Assembly (NCBI RefSeq): GCF_002797915.1
Contig: NZ_PGTY01000001.1
Location: 1,302,001-1,366,000, forward strand
Length of the DNA stretch: 64,000 bases
Direction of reading: 5' to 3'
DNA from: Yoonia maricola
GTDB taxonomy: Bacteria; Pseudomonadota; Alphaproteobacteria; Rhodobacterales; Rhodobacteraceae
Part shown: in pieces, positions 8,317 through 17,050 of the stretch
Position numbering within the stretch: the stretch's first letter is position 1
How the letters are laid out: each line of letters opens with the position of its first letter
The notes under the pieces: generated by a model
Databases searched by the model: none
What the model was told of the DNA's origin: nothing
Seen by the model: only the letters and a program-made list of their open reading frames with translations
Made by a program: the position numbers and the translations under genes

Positions 8317-8925
8317 CTACCGTCGCACACCCGCAAGCCGCGGCCTGCCATCCAGATTATCCGCCACAAGTGTGGGGCGGGTCACAGGAGGGTCCTTTTT
8401 CAACGCAGGCTGACGGCGTTTTTCAGGTGCCGATTGCTTTGCCACAAGCCGCCGGAAAGGCCAGGCAAACACCGACCAAAGCAAAGCCAATCCAAACCAG
8501 CCGCCCAAGAAACCTGTGCCCGCTGATGCGGCACCCGCGACGCTCAATGGCATCGCAGGGGTGAAATCAGCCCAGACCGCCTGCACCGTTTCAGCGTCGG
8601 TCATCCGGTGGGGCAGCGCCAATCGCTCCATCGGTGTCGCCTCGCGCAAGATCATCAGGTTTTCATGCAACCGCGCATGACGCGCAAAGGTCCGGCGCCA
8701 CATCGCCTCTTGCCCCTCGACCAAAGGCGTCTGCGCCATCGCCTGCAACATCTCTTCACGGCCCATACCATCGGCCAATGCGGTCTGATCAAACTCCAAG
8801 ACCTGCCGTGTTAGCTCATCCACCTGCCCGGCCAAACGTTGCAGATACTGCTGTGAAAATTCGGGAAATTGCGACAGGCCCGCTGCACCGGTCAAGCCGC
8901 CCACCAAACAAAGGACCCTGATCAT
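8317..8925 (-). CDS. DUF2937 family membrane protein
   Basis: The protein has 202 residues and is of DUF2937 type. A hydrophobic N-terminal segment (MIRVLCLVGGLTGAAGL) is followed by a long helical domain (FPEFSQQYLQRLAGQVDEL). A second membrane segment (about residues 140-160, FLGGWFGLALLWSVFAWPF) precedes a basic, Pro/Arg-rich tail. The N-terminal helical region probably lies in the periplasm. Function is unknown for the family. It sits between proS-prx and lolCD on the same strand. Confidence 0.82.
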   Translation of the reverse strand: MIRVLCLVGGLTGAAGLSQFPEFSQQYLQRLAGQVDELTRQVLEFDQTALADGMGREEMLQAMAQTPLVEGQEAMWRRTFARHARLHENLMILREATPMERLALPHRMTDAETVQAVWADFTPAMPLSVAGAASAGTGFLGGWFGLALLWSVFAWPFRRLVAKQSAPEKRRQPALKKDPPVTRPTLVADNLDGRPRLAGVRR

Positions 8926-9028
8926 GTCAGGGCCTTGAAAATGAAATATGTCGTCATCTGCTGCCTCGTGACGTTTTGTTTTGTCACAAACTAGCAGGTT
9001 TTCGCCGGGCTGTTAACGCCTTAGACGC

Positions 9029-9601
9029 CTATGCGCGTTCTTCCGCGTCCCGGCGTAGCCACGCGATCACATTTTCTGCATCCTGATCAGGCGGGAACAC
9101 CGGGTAGAACACTTTGGCGATCACACCGTCCTTTGCGATCATCGTCAGGCGCTTGTGCAGATACTGCCCTTCGACCTCGATCCCCGGCAGATCAAGCGCT
9201 CTGCCCAACGCCTGATCGGCATCTGACAAAAGCGGAAATGGCAAATGGAGACGCTCCGCCGCCTCCGCCTGATAATCCCGCGATTGGGTCGAGATGCCAT
9301 AAAGCCCCTCAACGCCCCATTCCTGCAATTCCGCAAAGTGATCACGAAACGCACAGGACTGCGGCGTGCAGCCACGCGCACCGGGGATTTGGTCCCATCC
9401 GTCGGGCAGATCACGATCAGGGCGACCTGTCATCGGGTAGACATAAAACACCGTCAGCCCGCGCAGATCCGACAACGTCACAGCCGAACCCGTTGTGGCC
9501 CGCAAAGTCACATCAGGCAGCGGCTGGCCTTCCAGATGCGCGGCTTTGCCATCGTCAGCCGGGGCCGGGATCAGCGACCAATCAACTTCGGTGAGGCTCA
9601 T
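9029..9601 (-). CDS. Peroxiredoxin (PrxQ/BCP-like)
   Basis: The protein has 190 residues with a thioredoxin-fold peroxiredoxin core. [16 protein letters not shown] places the peroxidatic Cys at residue 78 and a probable resolving Cys at 83. That C-x4-C spacing is seen in bacterioferritin comigratory proteins. The N-terminal part ([21 protein letters not shown]) and YPMTGRPD fit the family. It should reduce peroxides in the cytoplasm. Its ATG overlaps the proS stop as ATGA (9598-9601), so it is co-translated with proS. Confidence 0.87.
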   Translation of the reverse strand: MSLTEVDWSLIPAPADDGKAAHLEGQPLPDVTLRATTGSAVTLSDLRGLTVFYVYPMTGRPDRDLPDGWDQIPGARGCTPQSCAFRDHFAELQEWGVEGLYGISTQSRDYQAEAAERLHLPFPLLSDADQALGRALDLPGIEVEGQYLHKRLTMIAKDGVIAKVFYPVFPPDQDAENVIAWLRRDAEERA

Positions 9602-10938
9602 GCGATACCTTCGTAGATTTTGGCAATCTTAGCGACGGCCTCTTCGGGTGGCAGCTCTTCGCTCTCGCCCGTGCGCCGCGATGTCAGCTCAACCACACCG
9701 TTCTTGAGCCCGCGTGGCCCTACGGTAATCCGCCATGGCAGGCCAATCATATCCATCGTGCCGAACTTGGCGCCCGCGCGCTCATCACGGTCATCATAAA
9801 GCGGCTCGAGCCCCAATGCCGTCAGCGCAGCATAGAGCGCATCACAGGCCGCATCAGCCGCTTCATCACCTTGACGCATGTTCAAAATACCGCAGTGAAA
9901 CGGTGTCACGCCCTCAGGCCAGATGATGCCCTTGTCATCATGGCTCGCCTCAATAATCGCACCCAGTAGGCGCGACACACCAATCCCGTGGCTGCCCATG
10001 TGGACCGGCACTTTACCGCCTTTGCCATCATCAACCAGCGCACCCATCGTTTCAGAGTATTTAGTGCCGAAGTAGAAGATTTGCCCAACCTCAATCCCGC
10101 GCGCGGTACGCCGTCGGCCTTCTGGGACGTTCGCAAAAACGCCGACGTCATGGGTTTCGTCAGTTCTGGCATAGGGTGTCGTCCATTCATCGAAAATGGC
10201 CTGACACTGTTCAACACTGTCGTAATCCACCTCACGGTCACCCAGATGCAGATCGGTGACAGCGCTGTCATAGAACACTTCCGATTCGCCTGTTTCTGCA
10301 AGCACAAGGAATTCGTGGGTATCTTCCCCACCAATAGGACCGCTATCGGCACGCATTGGAATAGCCTTCAGGCCCATTCGTTCGTAGGTGCGCAGATAAC
10401 TGACCAAGTGGCGATTGTAGGCATGTAACGCATCGTCTTTCGTCAGGTCAAAATTGTAACCATCTTTCATAAAGAACTCGCGGCCCCTCATGACGCCAAA
10501 ACGGGGTCTCACCTCATCTCGGAATTTCCATTGGATGTGGTACAAGGTCAGCGGCAGCTCCTTGTAGCTGCCCACATGGCTGCGGAATATATCGGTGATC
10601 ATTTCTTCGTTGGTCGGTCCATACAGCATCTTGCGGCCATGCCGGTCCACGACACGCAGCATTTCTGGACCGTAAGAGTTGTCGCGCCCAGATTCCTCCC
10701 AAAGCTCGCCTGGCTGCAATGTTGGCATGAGCATTGGTAAATGGCCCGCGCGCTGCTGTTCTTCATGCACGATATTTTCAAGCTTACGCAAAACCTTAAA
10801 GCCCAGCGGCAACCATGAATAAATCCCAGCCGTGGCCTGTTTGATCATCCCCGCTTGCAGCATGTAGCGGTGGCTAACGATCTGTGCCTCGCGCGGCGTT
10901 TCTTTAAGGACGGGTAGGAAATAGCGGCTTAGGCGCAT
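9598..10938 (-). CDS. proS: Prolyl-tRNA synthetase, short alphaproteobacterial form
   Basis: The protein has 446 residues and is a class II synthetase charging tRNA-Pro. The ATG at 10938 ([13 protein letters not shown]) has AGAAAG about eight bases upstream; a GTG at 10947 is less well placed. Motif 2 is seen in [19 protein letters not shown] and motif 3 in [16 protein letters not shown], with the anticodon-binding domain at the C-terminus. At about 446 residues it lacks the roughly 180-residue editing insertion of the E. coli type, as is normal for alphaproteobacteria. It leads the run that continues into the peroxiredoxin. Confidence 0.96.
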   Translation of the reverse strand: MRLSRYFLPVLKETPREAQIVSHRYMLQAGMIKQATAGIYSWLPLGFKVLRKLENIVHEEQQRAGHLPMLMPTLQPGELWEESGRDNSYGPEMLRVVDRHGRKMLYGPTNEEMITDIFRSHVGSYKELPLTLYHIQWKFRDEVRPRFGVMRGREFFMKDGYNFDLTKDDALHAYNRHLVSYLRTYERMGLKAIPMRADSGPIGGEDTHEFLVLAETGESEVFYDSAVTDLHLGDREVDYDSVEQCQAIFDEWTTPYARTDETHDVGVFANVPEGRRRTARGIEVGQIFYFGTKYSETMGALVDDGKGGKVPVHMGSHGIGVSRLLGAIIEASHDDKGIIWPEGVTPFHCGILNMRQGDEAADAACDALYAALTALGLEPLYDDRDERAGAKFGTMDMIGLPWRITVGPRGLKNGVVELTSRRTGESEELPPEEAVAKIAKIYEGIA

Positions 10939-11101
10939 AGTGGTCACTTTCTAGGATCAACTGTTAGGTTTTGGTTTAAGCCGCACAGCGAACCCTCGCA
11001 AGCGCTGTCATCGCAGAACCATCAGGGCTACGAATAAGAATAATAAGTCTTCGCCACGCGTAGAGCCTACATAACCCTCTTACGCAAAGGACATCTGATC
11101 C

Positions 11102-11689
11102 ATGACCCGCATTCTCAATTCCATTGCTTTCTTACTCTTTTGGATTCCCTCCGCTGTCACTGCGGCATCCGTGAACTATACCTTGCAGGCAGACCGCTCT
11201 GAGGTGGGGTTTATCTATACGCTTTCTGGCGCACAGAACCGTGGCACGATGCCTGTCGTCAACGCCGATATCGCGATTGATTTTCAGCAGTTTTCAGCCT
11301 CCACTGTTGATGTATCCGTCGATGTCAGAAACGCACGCGCCGGCATGATCTTTGCAACCGAAGCACTCAAAGCCGCCAGTGTGCTTGATGCCGACAATCA
11401 CCCCACAATCCGGTTTCAATCCACAGCCATCCGCGCCAAGAACCCACGCAACCTGTCAGAGGGTGGCGCGATTGATGGCCTGCTCACGATCCGTGGTGTG
11501 ACCCGCCCGGTGACCTTGAATGCCGCCGTGTTTCGTCAGCAAGGCACCGCGCAAGGGGATTTAAGCCAGCTGAGTTTCCGCATTAATGGCCAGGTCAGCA
11601 GGTCCGCTTTTGGGGCGACAGGCTATGGCGATATCGTCAGCGATACCATTACGCTTGATATCGCAGCCCGTGTCGTCCAGGCGCAGTAA
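11102..11689 (+). CDS. YceI family periplasmic protein
   Basis: The protein has 195 residues. The N-terminal signal peptide ends near SAVTA-A (about residue 20). The YceI lipocalin-like barrel is recognisable from YTLQADRSEVGFIYTLSG at its start, VLDADNHPTIRFQST in the middle and LTIRGVTRPVTL in the second half. Family members bind isoprenoid or amide lipids in the periplasm; the ligand here is unknown. The gene is monocistronic in appearance, with a terminator-like hairpin just after it. Confidence 0.9.
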   Translation: MTRILNSIAFLLFWIPSAVTAASVNYTLQADRSEVGFIYTLSGAQNRGTMPVVNADIAIDFQQFSASTVDVSVDVRNARAGMIFATEALKAASVLDADNHPTIRFQSTAIRAKNPRNLSEGGAIDGLLTIRGVTRPVTLNAAVFRQQGTAQGDLSQLSFRINGQVSRSAFGATGYGDIVSDTITLDIAARVVQAQ

Positions 11690-11716
11690 TTTCACCGCCA
11701 CTCTTGCACCACCGTG

Positions 11717-11749
11717 CTGCATACCGCATCTATTGCGGTAAGCAGTTTT
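11717..11749 (+). terminator. Probable intrinsic terminator after yceI
   Basis: TACCGCA/TGCGGTA pairs around a five-base loop, and the stem extends past one A-A mismatch with CTGC/GCAG. TTTT follows immediately. It lies 28 bases after the yceI stop and just before the AI-2E transporter start, so it would separate the two units. Confidence 0.6.
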
Positions 11750-11759
11750 GGGATCATGC

Positions 11760-12863
11760 ATGGCACTTCCTGTCGGACAACAAGCGAAATACTGGGGTGT
11801 TGCCACGGCAGTGTTCCTCGCCGCACTTTGGTTTCTGGGCGATGTGATCCTGCCCTTTGTGTTGGGCGGGGCGATTGCCTATTGTCTTGATCCCATCGCA
11901 GACAGGCTGGAACGCGCTGGGTGCAGCCGTGTGGCGGCGGTTGCGATTATTACGCTGGTCGCCGTTCTGATCTTTGTGCTGTTGATCTTGCTGGTGATCC
12001 CGACGCTGGTGCAGCAAACCGCCTCGCTGATTGATACGGCACCGGAGCTGTTCGACAGGTTAAGAAAATGGTTGATCGAGCGTTTTCCGCAACTGTTGGA
12101 CGATGAAAGTGTAGCCTATCAACAACTGCAGGCGATTGGTGAAACAATCCAATCCAAGGGCGGCGAACTGGTGAACGGCCTTGTGTCCTCTGCCCTTGGC
12201 TTAATCAATATCCTTGTTTTGCTGGTGATCGTGCCTGTCGTGGCGGTTTATATGCTGCTGGATTGGGACAATATGACCGCCAGGGTCGATGACATGCTGC
12301 CACGCGATCATATCGAAACCATCCGCGCATTGGCCCGCGATATTGACGCAACACTTGCCTCATTCATTCGCGGCCAAGGGACCGTCTGTCTGGTGTTGGG
12401 CACATATTATGCAGTCGCATTGATGATTGCGGGGCTTAACTTTGGACTTATCGTCGGCTTTATCGCCGGGCTGATCACCTTCATCCCTTACGTTGGCGCC
12501 CTGGTTGGCGGCGTTTTAGCGGTCGGATTGGCGCTGTTTCAGTTCTGGGGGTCGGTCGAAGTCGTGGACGGCGAAAGCGTGTCATACGCAACCAATTGGC
12601 TGCGGATCGGCATTGTCGCGGGTATATTTGGTTTGGGCCAATTTCTGGAAGGGAACATTCTGACCCCGAAACTGGTTGGCAGTTCTGTGGGCTTGCACCC
12701 TGTCTGGCTGCTGTTTGCGCTATCCGTTTTCGGCTCACTTTTTGGGTTTGTCGGCATGTTGGTTGCCGTGCCGATCGCGGCAATGATCGGCGTTGTGGCC
12801 CGTTGGGGGGTGGGTCAATACAAAGCCAGCCTGCTCTATCGCGGCCAGTCCGAGGGCGATTAG
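11760..12863 (+). CDS. AI-2E family transporter / PerM-type permease
   Basis: The protein has 367 residues starting MALPVGQQAK; a TTG four codons upstream is an alternative. Seven to eight hydrophobic segments are visible, including GDVILPFVLGGAIAYCLDPI near the N-terminus, VAIITLVAVLIFVLLILLVI and, near the C-terminus, the family's GLQ..LEGNILTPKLVG region (here FGLGQFLEGNILTPKLVGSS). Members export small molecules or ions; AI-2 export is shown for only a few, so the substrate is open. It is followed without a gap by hdaA and then ppk1. Confidence 0.88.
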   Translation: MALPVGQQAKYWGVATAVFLAALWFLGDVILPFVLGGAIAYCLDPIADRLERAGCSRVAAVAIITLVAVLIFVLLILLVIPTLVQQTASLIDTAPELFDRLRKWLIERFPQLLDDESVAYQQLQAIGETIQSKGGELVNGLVSSALGLINILVLLVIVPVVAVYMLLDWDNMTARVDDMLPRDHIETIRALARDIDATLASFIRGQGTVCLVLGTYYAVALMIAGLNFGLIVGFIAGLITFIPYVGALVGGVLAVGLALFQFWGSVEVVDGESVSYATNWLRIGIVAGIFGLGQFLEGNILTPKLVGSSVGLHPVWLLFALSVFGSLFGFVGMLVAVPIAAMIGVVARWGVGQYKASLLYRGQSEGD

Positions 12864-13523
12864 ATGCCAGATCAGCTTGCATTTGACTGGCCAACGGGTG
12901 TTGCGCTGGGGCCGGATGATTTCTTCGTGTCAGAGGCCAACGAAGAAGCTTTCGCGATGCTCGGCACGCCTGACGCCTGGCCCGAACGCAAGCTGGCGCT
13001 GATCGGCCCGAAGGGAAGCGGCAAAAGCCATCTCGCCCGCGTGTTTCAGGCGCAAAGCGGGGCGGTATTGCTGGATACACGCACAATCCCGGCTGATTTC
13101 CAGACGGATGCAGCCACTATCATCATCGAAGATGTCGAAACACTGCCCCAATACGCCGAAGAAGCGGTTTTCCACCTACACAACAACCTGCGGGCGGCGG
13201 GTGGCACGCTGCTTTTGACCTCGGCGCAACCGCCCAGCCGCTGGTCCATCGCCCTGCCCGATCTGGCCAGCCGGATGCAAGCCACATCCGTCGTGCGGAT
13301 CGCCAATCCTGATGATGCGCTGCTTTCAGCCGTGATTATGAAGCTTTTCGCGGATCGCCAGATCAACCCGCAGCCCGCGCTGGTGCAGTACCTGACACGG
13401 CACATCGAACGCTCGTTCGCGGCGGCGGCCGATATCGTTGCACGGCTTGATGCCGCAGCCCTTGCGCAGGGGCGCAAGATCAACAAGGGGCTTGCGGCGG
13501 AGTTGCTGGACAAGCCCGACTGA
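12864..13523 (+). CDS. hdaA: DnaA-homologous replication regulator, Hda type
   Basis: The protein has 219 residues and starts on the base after the permease stop. It is a compact AAA+ protein: Walker A GPKGSGKSHLA (about residues 49-59), a Walker B-like TIIIEDVETLP and sensor LLLTSAQPPS. The C-terminal helical lid resembles DnaA domain III without the DNA-binding domain IV. The N-terminal QLAFDWP looks like a QL[SP]LxF clamp-binding motif, as used by Hda to dock on the DNA sliding clamp and inactivate DnaA-ATP. The permease-hdaA-ppk order is familiar in alphaproteobacteria. Confidence 0.85.
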   Translation: MPDQLAFDWPTGVALGPDDFFVSEANEEAFAMLGTPDAWPERKLALIGPKGSGKSHLARVFQAQSGAVLLDTRTIPADFQTDAATIIIEDVETLPQYAEEAVFHLHNNLRAAGGTLLLTSAQPPSRWSIALPDLASRMQATSVVRIANPDDALLSAVIMKLFADRQINPQPALVQYLTRHIERSFAAAADIVARLDAAALAQGRKINKGLAAELLDKPD

Positions 13524-13572
13524 CCCCGCGATACTTGGTATAGAACCGCAATACTGCGGACCAAAAGGCCCC

Positions 13573-15741
13573 ATGACCGACGCAAACTTTTTAGAAGGGG
13601 ATTATCCGTCCCCGACCACACTTGATATCGATCTGACCACCCCTGCGCGTTTCGTAAACCGCGAACTAAGTTGGATCAGCTTTAACTGGCGCGTGCTGGA
13701 AGAGGCCGAAAACCCGCGCGTTCCACTGTTGGAACGCCTGCGGTTTTTGTCGATTTCGGCGACCAATCTGGATGAATTCTATACGGTGCGCGTTGCGGGC
13801 CTGAGAGAGTTGGCAAATGAAGGCAATTTAACCCCCGGTCTTGACGGGCGCACCCCTGCCGAACAACTGGTGGTCATTGACCGGGATGCGCGCGCATTGA
13901 TGACGCGCCAGCAGGCCGTTTTCACTGAGCTGCAAGCCCGGATGGCAGACAATGATATCCATATTCTGGATCGAACCGCGCTCAGCGCAGATGACATCGC
14001 CTATCTTGAGGATGTGTTCATCGAACAGGTCTTTCCGGTCCTGTCGCCACTGGCGATTGACCCCGCACACCCGTTTCCGTTCCTGCCCAACGAAGGCTTT
14101 GCGCTGGCGCTGCAACTGGAACGGGCCAGCGACAAACGCCAGCTACGCTCGCTTTTGCCGGTCCCGGCACAGATTGATCGGTTTGTGGCGCTACCTGCTG
14201 AGCAGGGGGATCGGTTTTTACCGCTCGAAGAACTGCTCTTGCTGCATATCGCCCGCCTGTTCCCCGGCTATAAAATCAAAGGCAGTTGCGCCTTCAAGAT
14301 CTTGCGCGACAGCGATCTGGAACTGGAAGACGAAGCCGAAGATCTGGTACGCGAATTTGAAACAGCACTCAAACGACGGCGACGTGGTGAGGTCGTCCGC
14401 CTGAAAATTTCAGCCGGTGCACCCGGCGCCTTGAAGTTCCTGATCATGTCCGAACTGCATGTGACCGAGGAAACCGTGGTCGAGGTCGATGGGTTGATCG
14501 GTATCGCTGACTTGGGCGAATTGGTACTTGAGAGCCGCCCCGACCTGCTGTGGCCGGGTTTTGCGCCGCGCGTACCAGAACGGGTGCAAGACCACGAAGG
14601 CGATATGTTTGCCGCGATCCGCAAAAAGGACATGCTACTGCATCACCCCTACGAGACATTCGATATGGTGGTGCGGTTCCTCACGCAGGCCGCGCGCGAC
14701 CCCAATGTGGTGGCGATCAAACAGACGCTCTATCGCACGTCCAAGCGGTCACCGATTGTAGAGGCACTTTGCGAAGCCGCAGAAGACGGGAAATCAGTCA
14801 CCGCCCTGGTTGAGTTGAAAGCGCGGTTTGACGAGGCTGCCAACATCCGCCAATCGCGGCGGTTGGAACGGGCGGGCGCGCATGTGGTTTACGGGTTCCT
14901 GAACTATAAAACCCACGCCAAGATCAGCACGGTCGTGCGCCGCGAAGGCGATAAGCTGGTGACGTATACGCATTTCGGCACCGGTAACTATCATCCCATC
15001 ACAGCGCGTATTTATACGGACCTGAGCCTGTTTACCTGCGACACCAAGCTGGGGCGCGACGCCACCAAGGTCTTTAACTATATCTCCGGCTACGCGCAGC
15101 CCGACGGGCTTGAGAACCTTGCGATTTCACCGCTGAACCTGAAAGAGACATTGCTGGATCGCATCGCGGCAGAAGCGGATAACGCGCGTGCGGGCAAACC
15201 TGCGGTGATCTGGGCGAAAATGAACTCGCTGATCGAAAGCGATGTGATCGACGCGCTTTATGCGGCCAGTCAGGCAGGGGTAAAAATCAGCCTTGTTATA
15301 CGCGGCATTTGCGGGCTGCGTCCGGGCGTTCAGGGGTTGTCCGAAAACATCCGTGTAAAATCTGTGGTGGGCCGTTTTCTGGAACACTCGCGCATTGTGT
15401 GTTTTGGCAATGGCAGCGGGCTGCCTTCGAAGAAAGCCAAGGTCTATATCAGCTCCGCCGATTGGATGGGCCGCAACCTGAATCGACGGGTCGAAACGCT
15501 GGTCGAGATCAAGAATGCGACAGTCAAAGCGCAGATCGTCAGCCAGATCATGGCCGCCAACATGGCCGATATCGCGCAAAGCTGGGTGATGTCCGCCGAC
15601 GGCAGCTTTACCCGCGCGACGGTGGAGGATGGTACATTTGCATTCAACTGCCACCGCTTCTTTATGGAAAACCCGTCGCTGTCAGGGCGTGGTTCAGCGG
15701 GCGCATCAGATGTGCCGCAACTGACGCACACGGAAGATTAA
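13573..15741 (+). CDS. ppk1: Polyphosphate kinase 1
   Basis: The protein has 722 residues; the ATG at 13573 gives MTDANFLEGD, and the conserved RFVNRELSWISFNWRVLEEA begins near residue 32. The order is: N domain with LSISATNLDEFYTVRVAGL, head domain, then the catalytic core with HHPYETFD, VVAIKQTLYRTSKRSPIV and THFGTGNYHPITARIYTDLS. The last segment carries the phosphohistidine. It makes polyphosphate from ATP reversibly. It overlaps the stop of the antisense glycosyltransferase by four bases. The companion ppx lies beyond that gene. Confidence 0.95.
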   Translation: MTDANFLEGDYPSPTTLDIDLTTPARFVNRELSWISFNWRVLEEAENPRVPLLERLRFLSISATNLDEFYTVRVAGLRELANEGNLTPGLDGRTPAEQLVVIDRDARALMTRQQAVFTELQARMADNDIHILDRTALSADDIAYLEDVFIEQVFPVLSPLAIDPAHPFPFLPNEGFALALQLERASDKRQLRSLLPVPAQIDRFVALPAEQGDRFLPLEELLLLHIARLFPGYKIKGSCAFKILRDSDLELEDEAEDLVREFETALKRRRRGEVVRLKISAGAPGALKFLIMSELHVTEETVVEVDGLIGIADLGELVLESRPDLLWPGFAPRVPERVQDHEGDMFAAIRKKDMLLHHPYETFDMVVRFLTQAARDPNVVAIKQTLYRTSKRSPIVEALCEAAEDGKSVTALVELKARFDEAANIRQSRRLERAGAHVVYGFLNYKTHAKISTVVRREGDKLVTYTHFGTGNYHPITARIYTDLSLFTCDTKLGRDATKVFNYISGYAQPDGLENLAISPLNLKETLLDRIAAEADNARAGKPAVIWAKMNSLIESDVIDALYAASQAGVKISLVIRGICGLRPGVQGLSENIRVKSVVGRFLEHSRIVCFGNGSGLPSKKAKVYISSADWMGRNLNRRVETLVEIKNATVKAQIVSQIMAANMADIAQSWVMSADGSFTRATVEDGTFAFNCHRFFMENPSLSGRGSAGASDVPQLTHTED

Positions 15742-16760
15742 TCAAAACCGATGGCGTTTCCAGTACGGCGAAAATCCTCAAAGCCGCTGTGTTTGACCGA
15801 ACATGCATCAAGAAAACGCGCATCATGCTCGGCCATGGCGGCCAAGGCTTGATCAAGATGCCGATAGGCCCAACCACCACGGAAATGTTGACCGCTGGCA
15901 ACAACCTTTTGGATTTTTTCGTGGATATGCGGCGTGAATTTAAAATGCATCAAAGGCAAAATCATCGGCAGCGGCACAGAAGGCGTCACCCGATGGTTCG
16001 TTTCAAAAAAGCTATCCGCGCTCCATTTCAACAAAATTGGTTTGCGAATTGCGTTAAAGGCGCGCGGGTTTGGCCTAAGGAAAGGTAGGTAACGCTCGAT
16101 TTTTTTTGTCCGCGGGTGCAGATGGTACGTGTGCAAAATCCGCGCGCGACAGCCAGGGTAGACCATCTTCGGCTCATCTGACCCGTTCAAAGCCAGATGC
16201 GGGCGCCCGTCAAAATACCAGCCTGCATCAGGATCAAGGCTGTTTTTGTTCGGATTATTGGATAGATCGGAAATAGCCGTCGGATACATATCCAGCATAA
16301 CAGCCCAGCCCGTGGTGGCGTCCGTGTTAGCAAAGCTTTCGACCAGCGCCTCCATGGTCTGGCCCTGCGGAAGAGACAGAAACTCATCCGCGTCCAGATG
16401 AAGCGACCATTCACCACCGCAATATTTGGCGACAAGCAATGACCGCCACATCAAACACATGCGCTCACCGCTCAGACCAAGCTGGTGCCCGCTTTCCTCC
16501 GGTATCTGGTCGCCAAAGCGGTATTTGCTTTCAACAACCATGACGTCATCCTGAGCGCACAAAAAAGCACGGCTGTCATCGTCGGACTGGTCGTCCAAAA
16601 AGATGAACCTTTTCACGCCAAGTGTGCGATAATGGCGCAGAAACGCAGGTAGGAAATACATCTCATTACGTATGATTGCAGTGAGTGTGAACCCTCGCGC
16701 CTGCGATAGGTCGTTCGAGACCAAAGTAAGGTCATCCAGTTGTGACAGTGCTTGATGCAA
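15738..16760 (-). CDS. Glycosyltransferase family 2-like protein
   Basis: The protein has 340 residues. ALTAIIRNEMYFLPAFLRHYR-type sequence near residue 25 and the LHLDADEFL motif near residue 137 (DxD metal site) identify a GT-A glycosyltransferase. It resembles the Glyco_tranf_2_4 branch, whose members often modify capsule or lipopolysaccharide. The later RYLPFLRPNPRAF and conserved His-rich HFKFTPHIHEKI fit that branch. The only upstream start I see is TTG at 16760, so the N-terminus is uncertain. It lies antisense between ppk1 and ppx, which normally sit together. Confidence 0.8.
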   Translation of the reverse strand: MHQALSQLDDLTLVSNDLSQARGFTLTAIIRNEMYFLPAFLRHYRTLGVKRFIFLDDQSDDDSRAFLCAQDDVMVVESKYRFGDQIPEESGHQLGLSGERMCLMWRSLLVAKYCGGEWSLHLDADEFLSLPQGQTMEALVESFANTDATTGWAVMLDMYPTAISDLSNNPNKNSLDPDAGWYFDGRPHLALNGSDEPKMVYPGCRARILHTYHLHPRTKKIERYLPFLRPNPRAFNAIRKPILLKWSADSFFETNHRVTPSVPLPMILPLMHFKFTPHIHEKIQKVVASGQHFRGGWAYRHLDQALAAMAEHDARFLDACSVKHSGFEDFRRTGNAIGFD

Positions 16761-17050
16761 AAGATGTACTTTCTTTCAGTCTTAAGAGGATGACAGTGGC
16801 ACAACAGCACGTCGTCTGTCTGTATCTTACCTATCCCTACGCGACCAGAGGGGACGAGCGAAGACTTTTGTTCTATTTTCAGCGGACTGGGGTGAGCCTC
16901 ATAAGGCGCGAAGTTCTTGGCTTATATAATCGATCTATTGTATCGAAGATGCCAACCACCAGCCTTGGCTGACAAGCGCGTACTGATTTGGAGTTGTGCA
17001 ATGACAGAAACACCCTCAGGGTTCTTTCGCATAACAAGGCTCTTTCATCC

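Noticed and set aside
12481..13086. 201-codon minus-strand frame
   Set aside because: Antisense to the AI-2E permease and hdaA; Arg/Pro-rich and without motifs.
16925..16930. TATAAT as ppx promoter -10
   Set aside because: No acceptable -35 at the right distance; AT-rich words are expected by chance in this patch.
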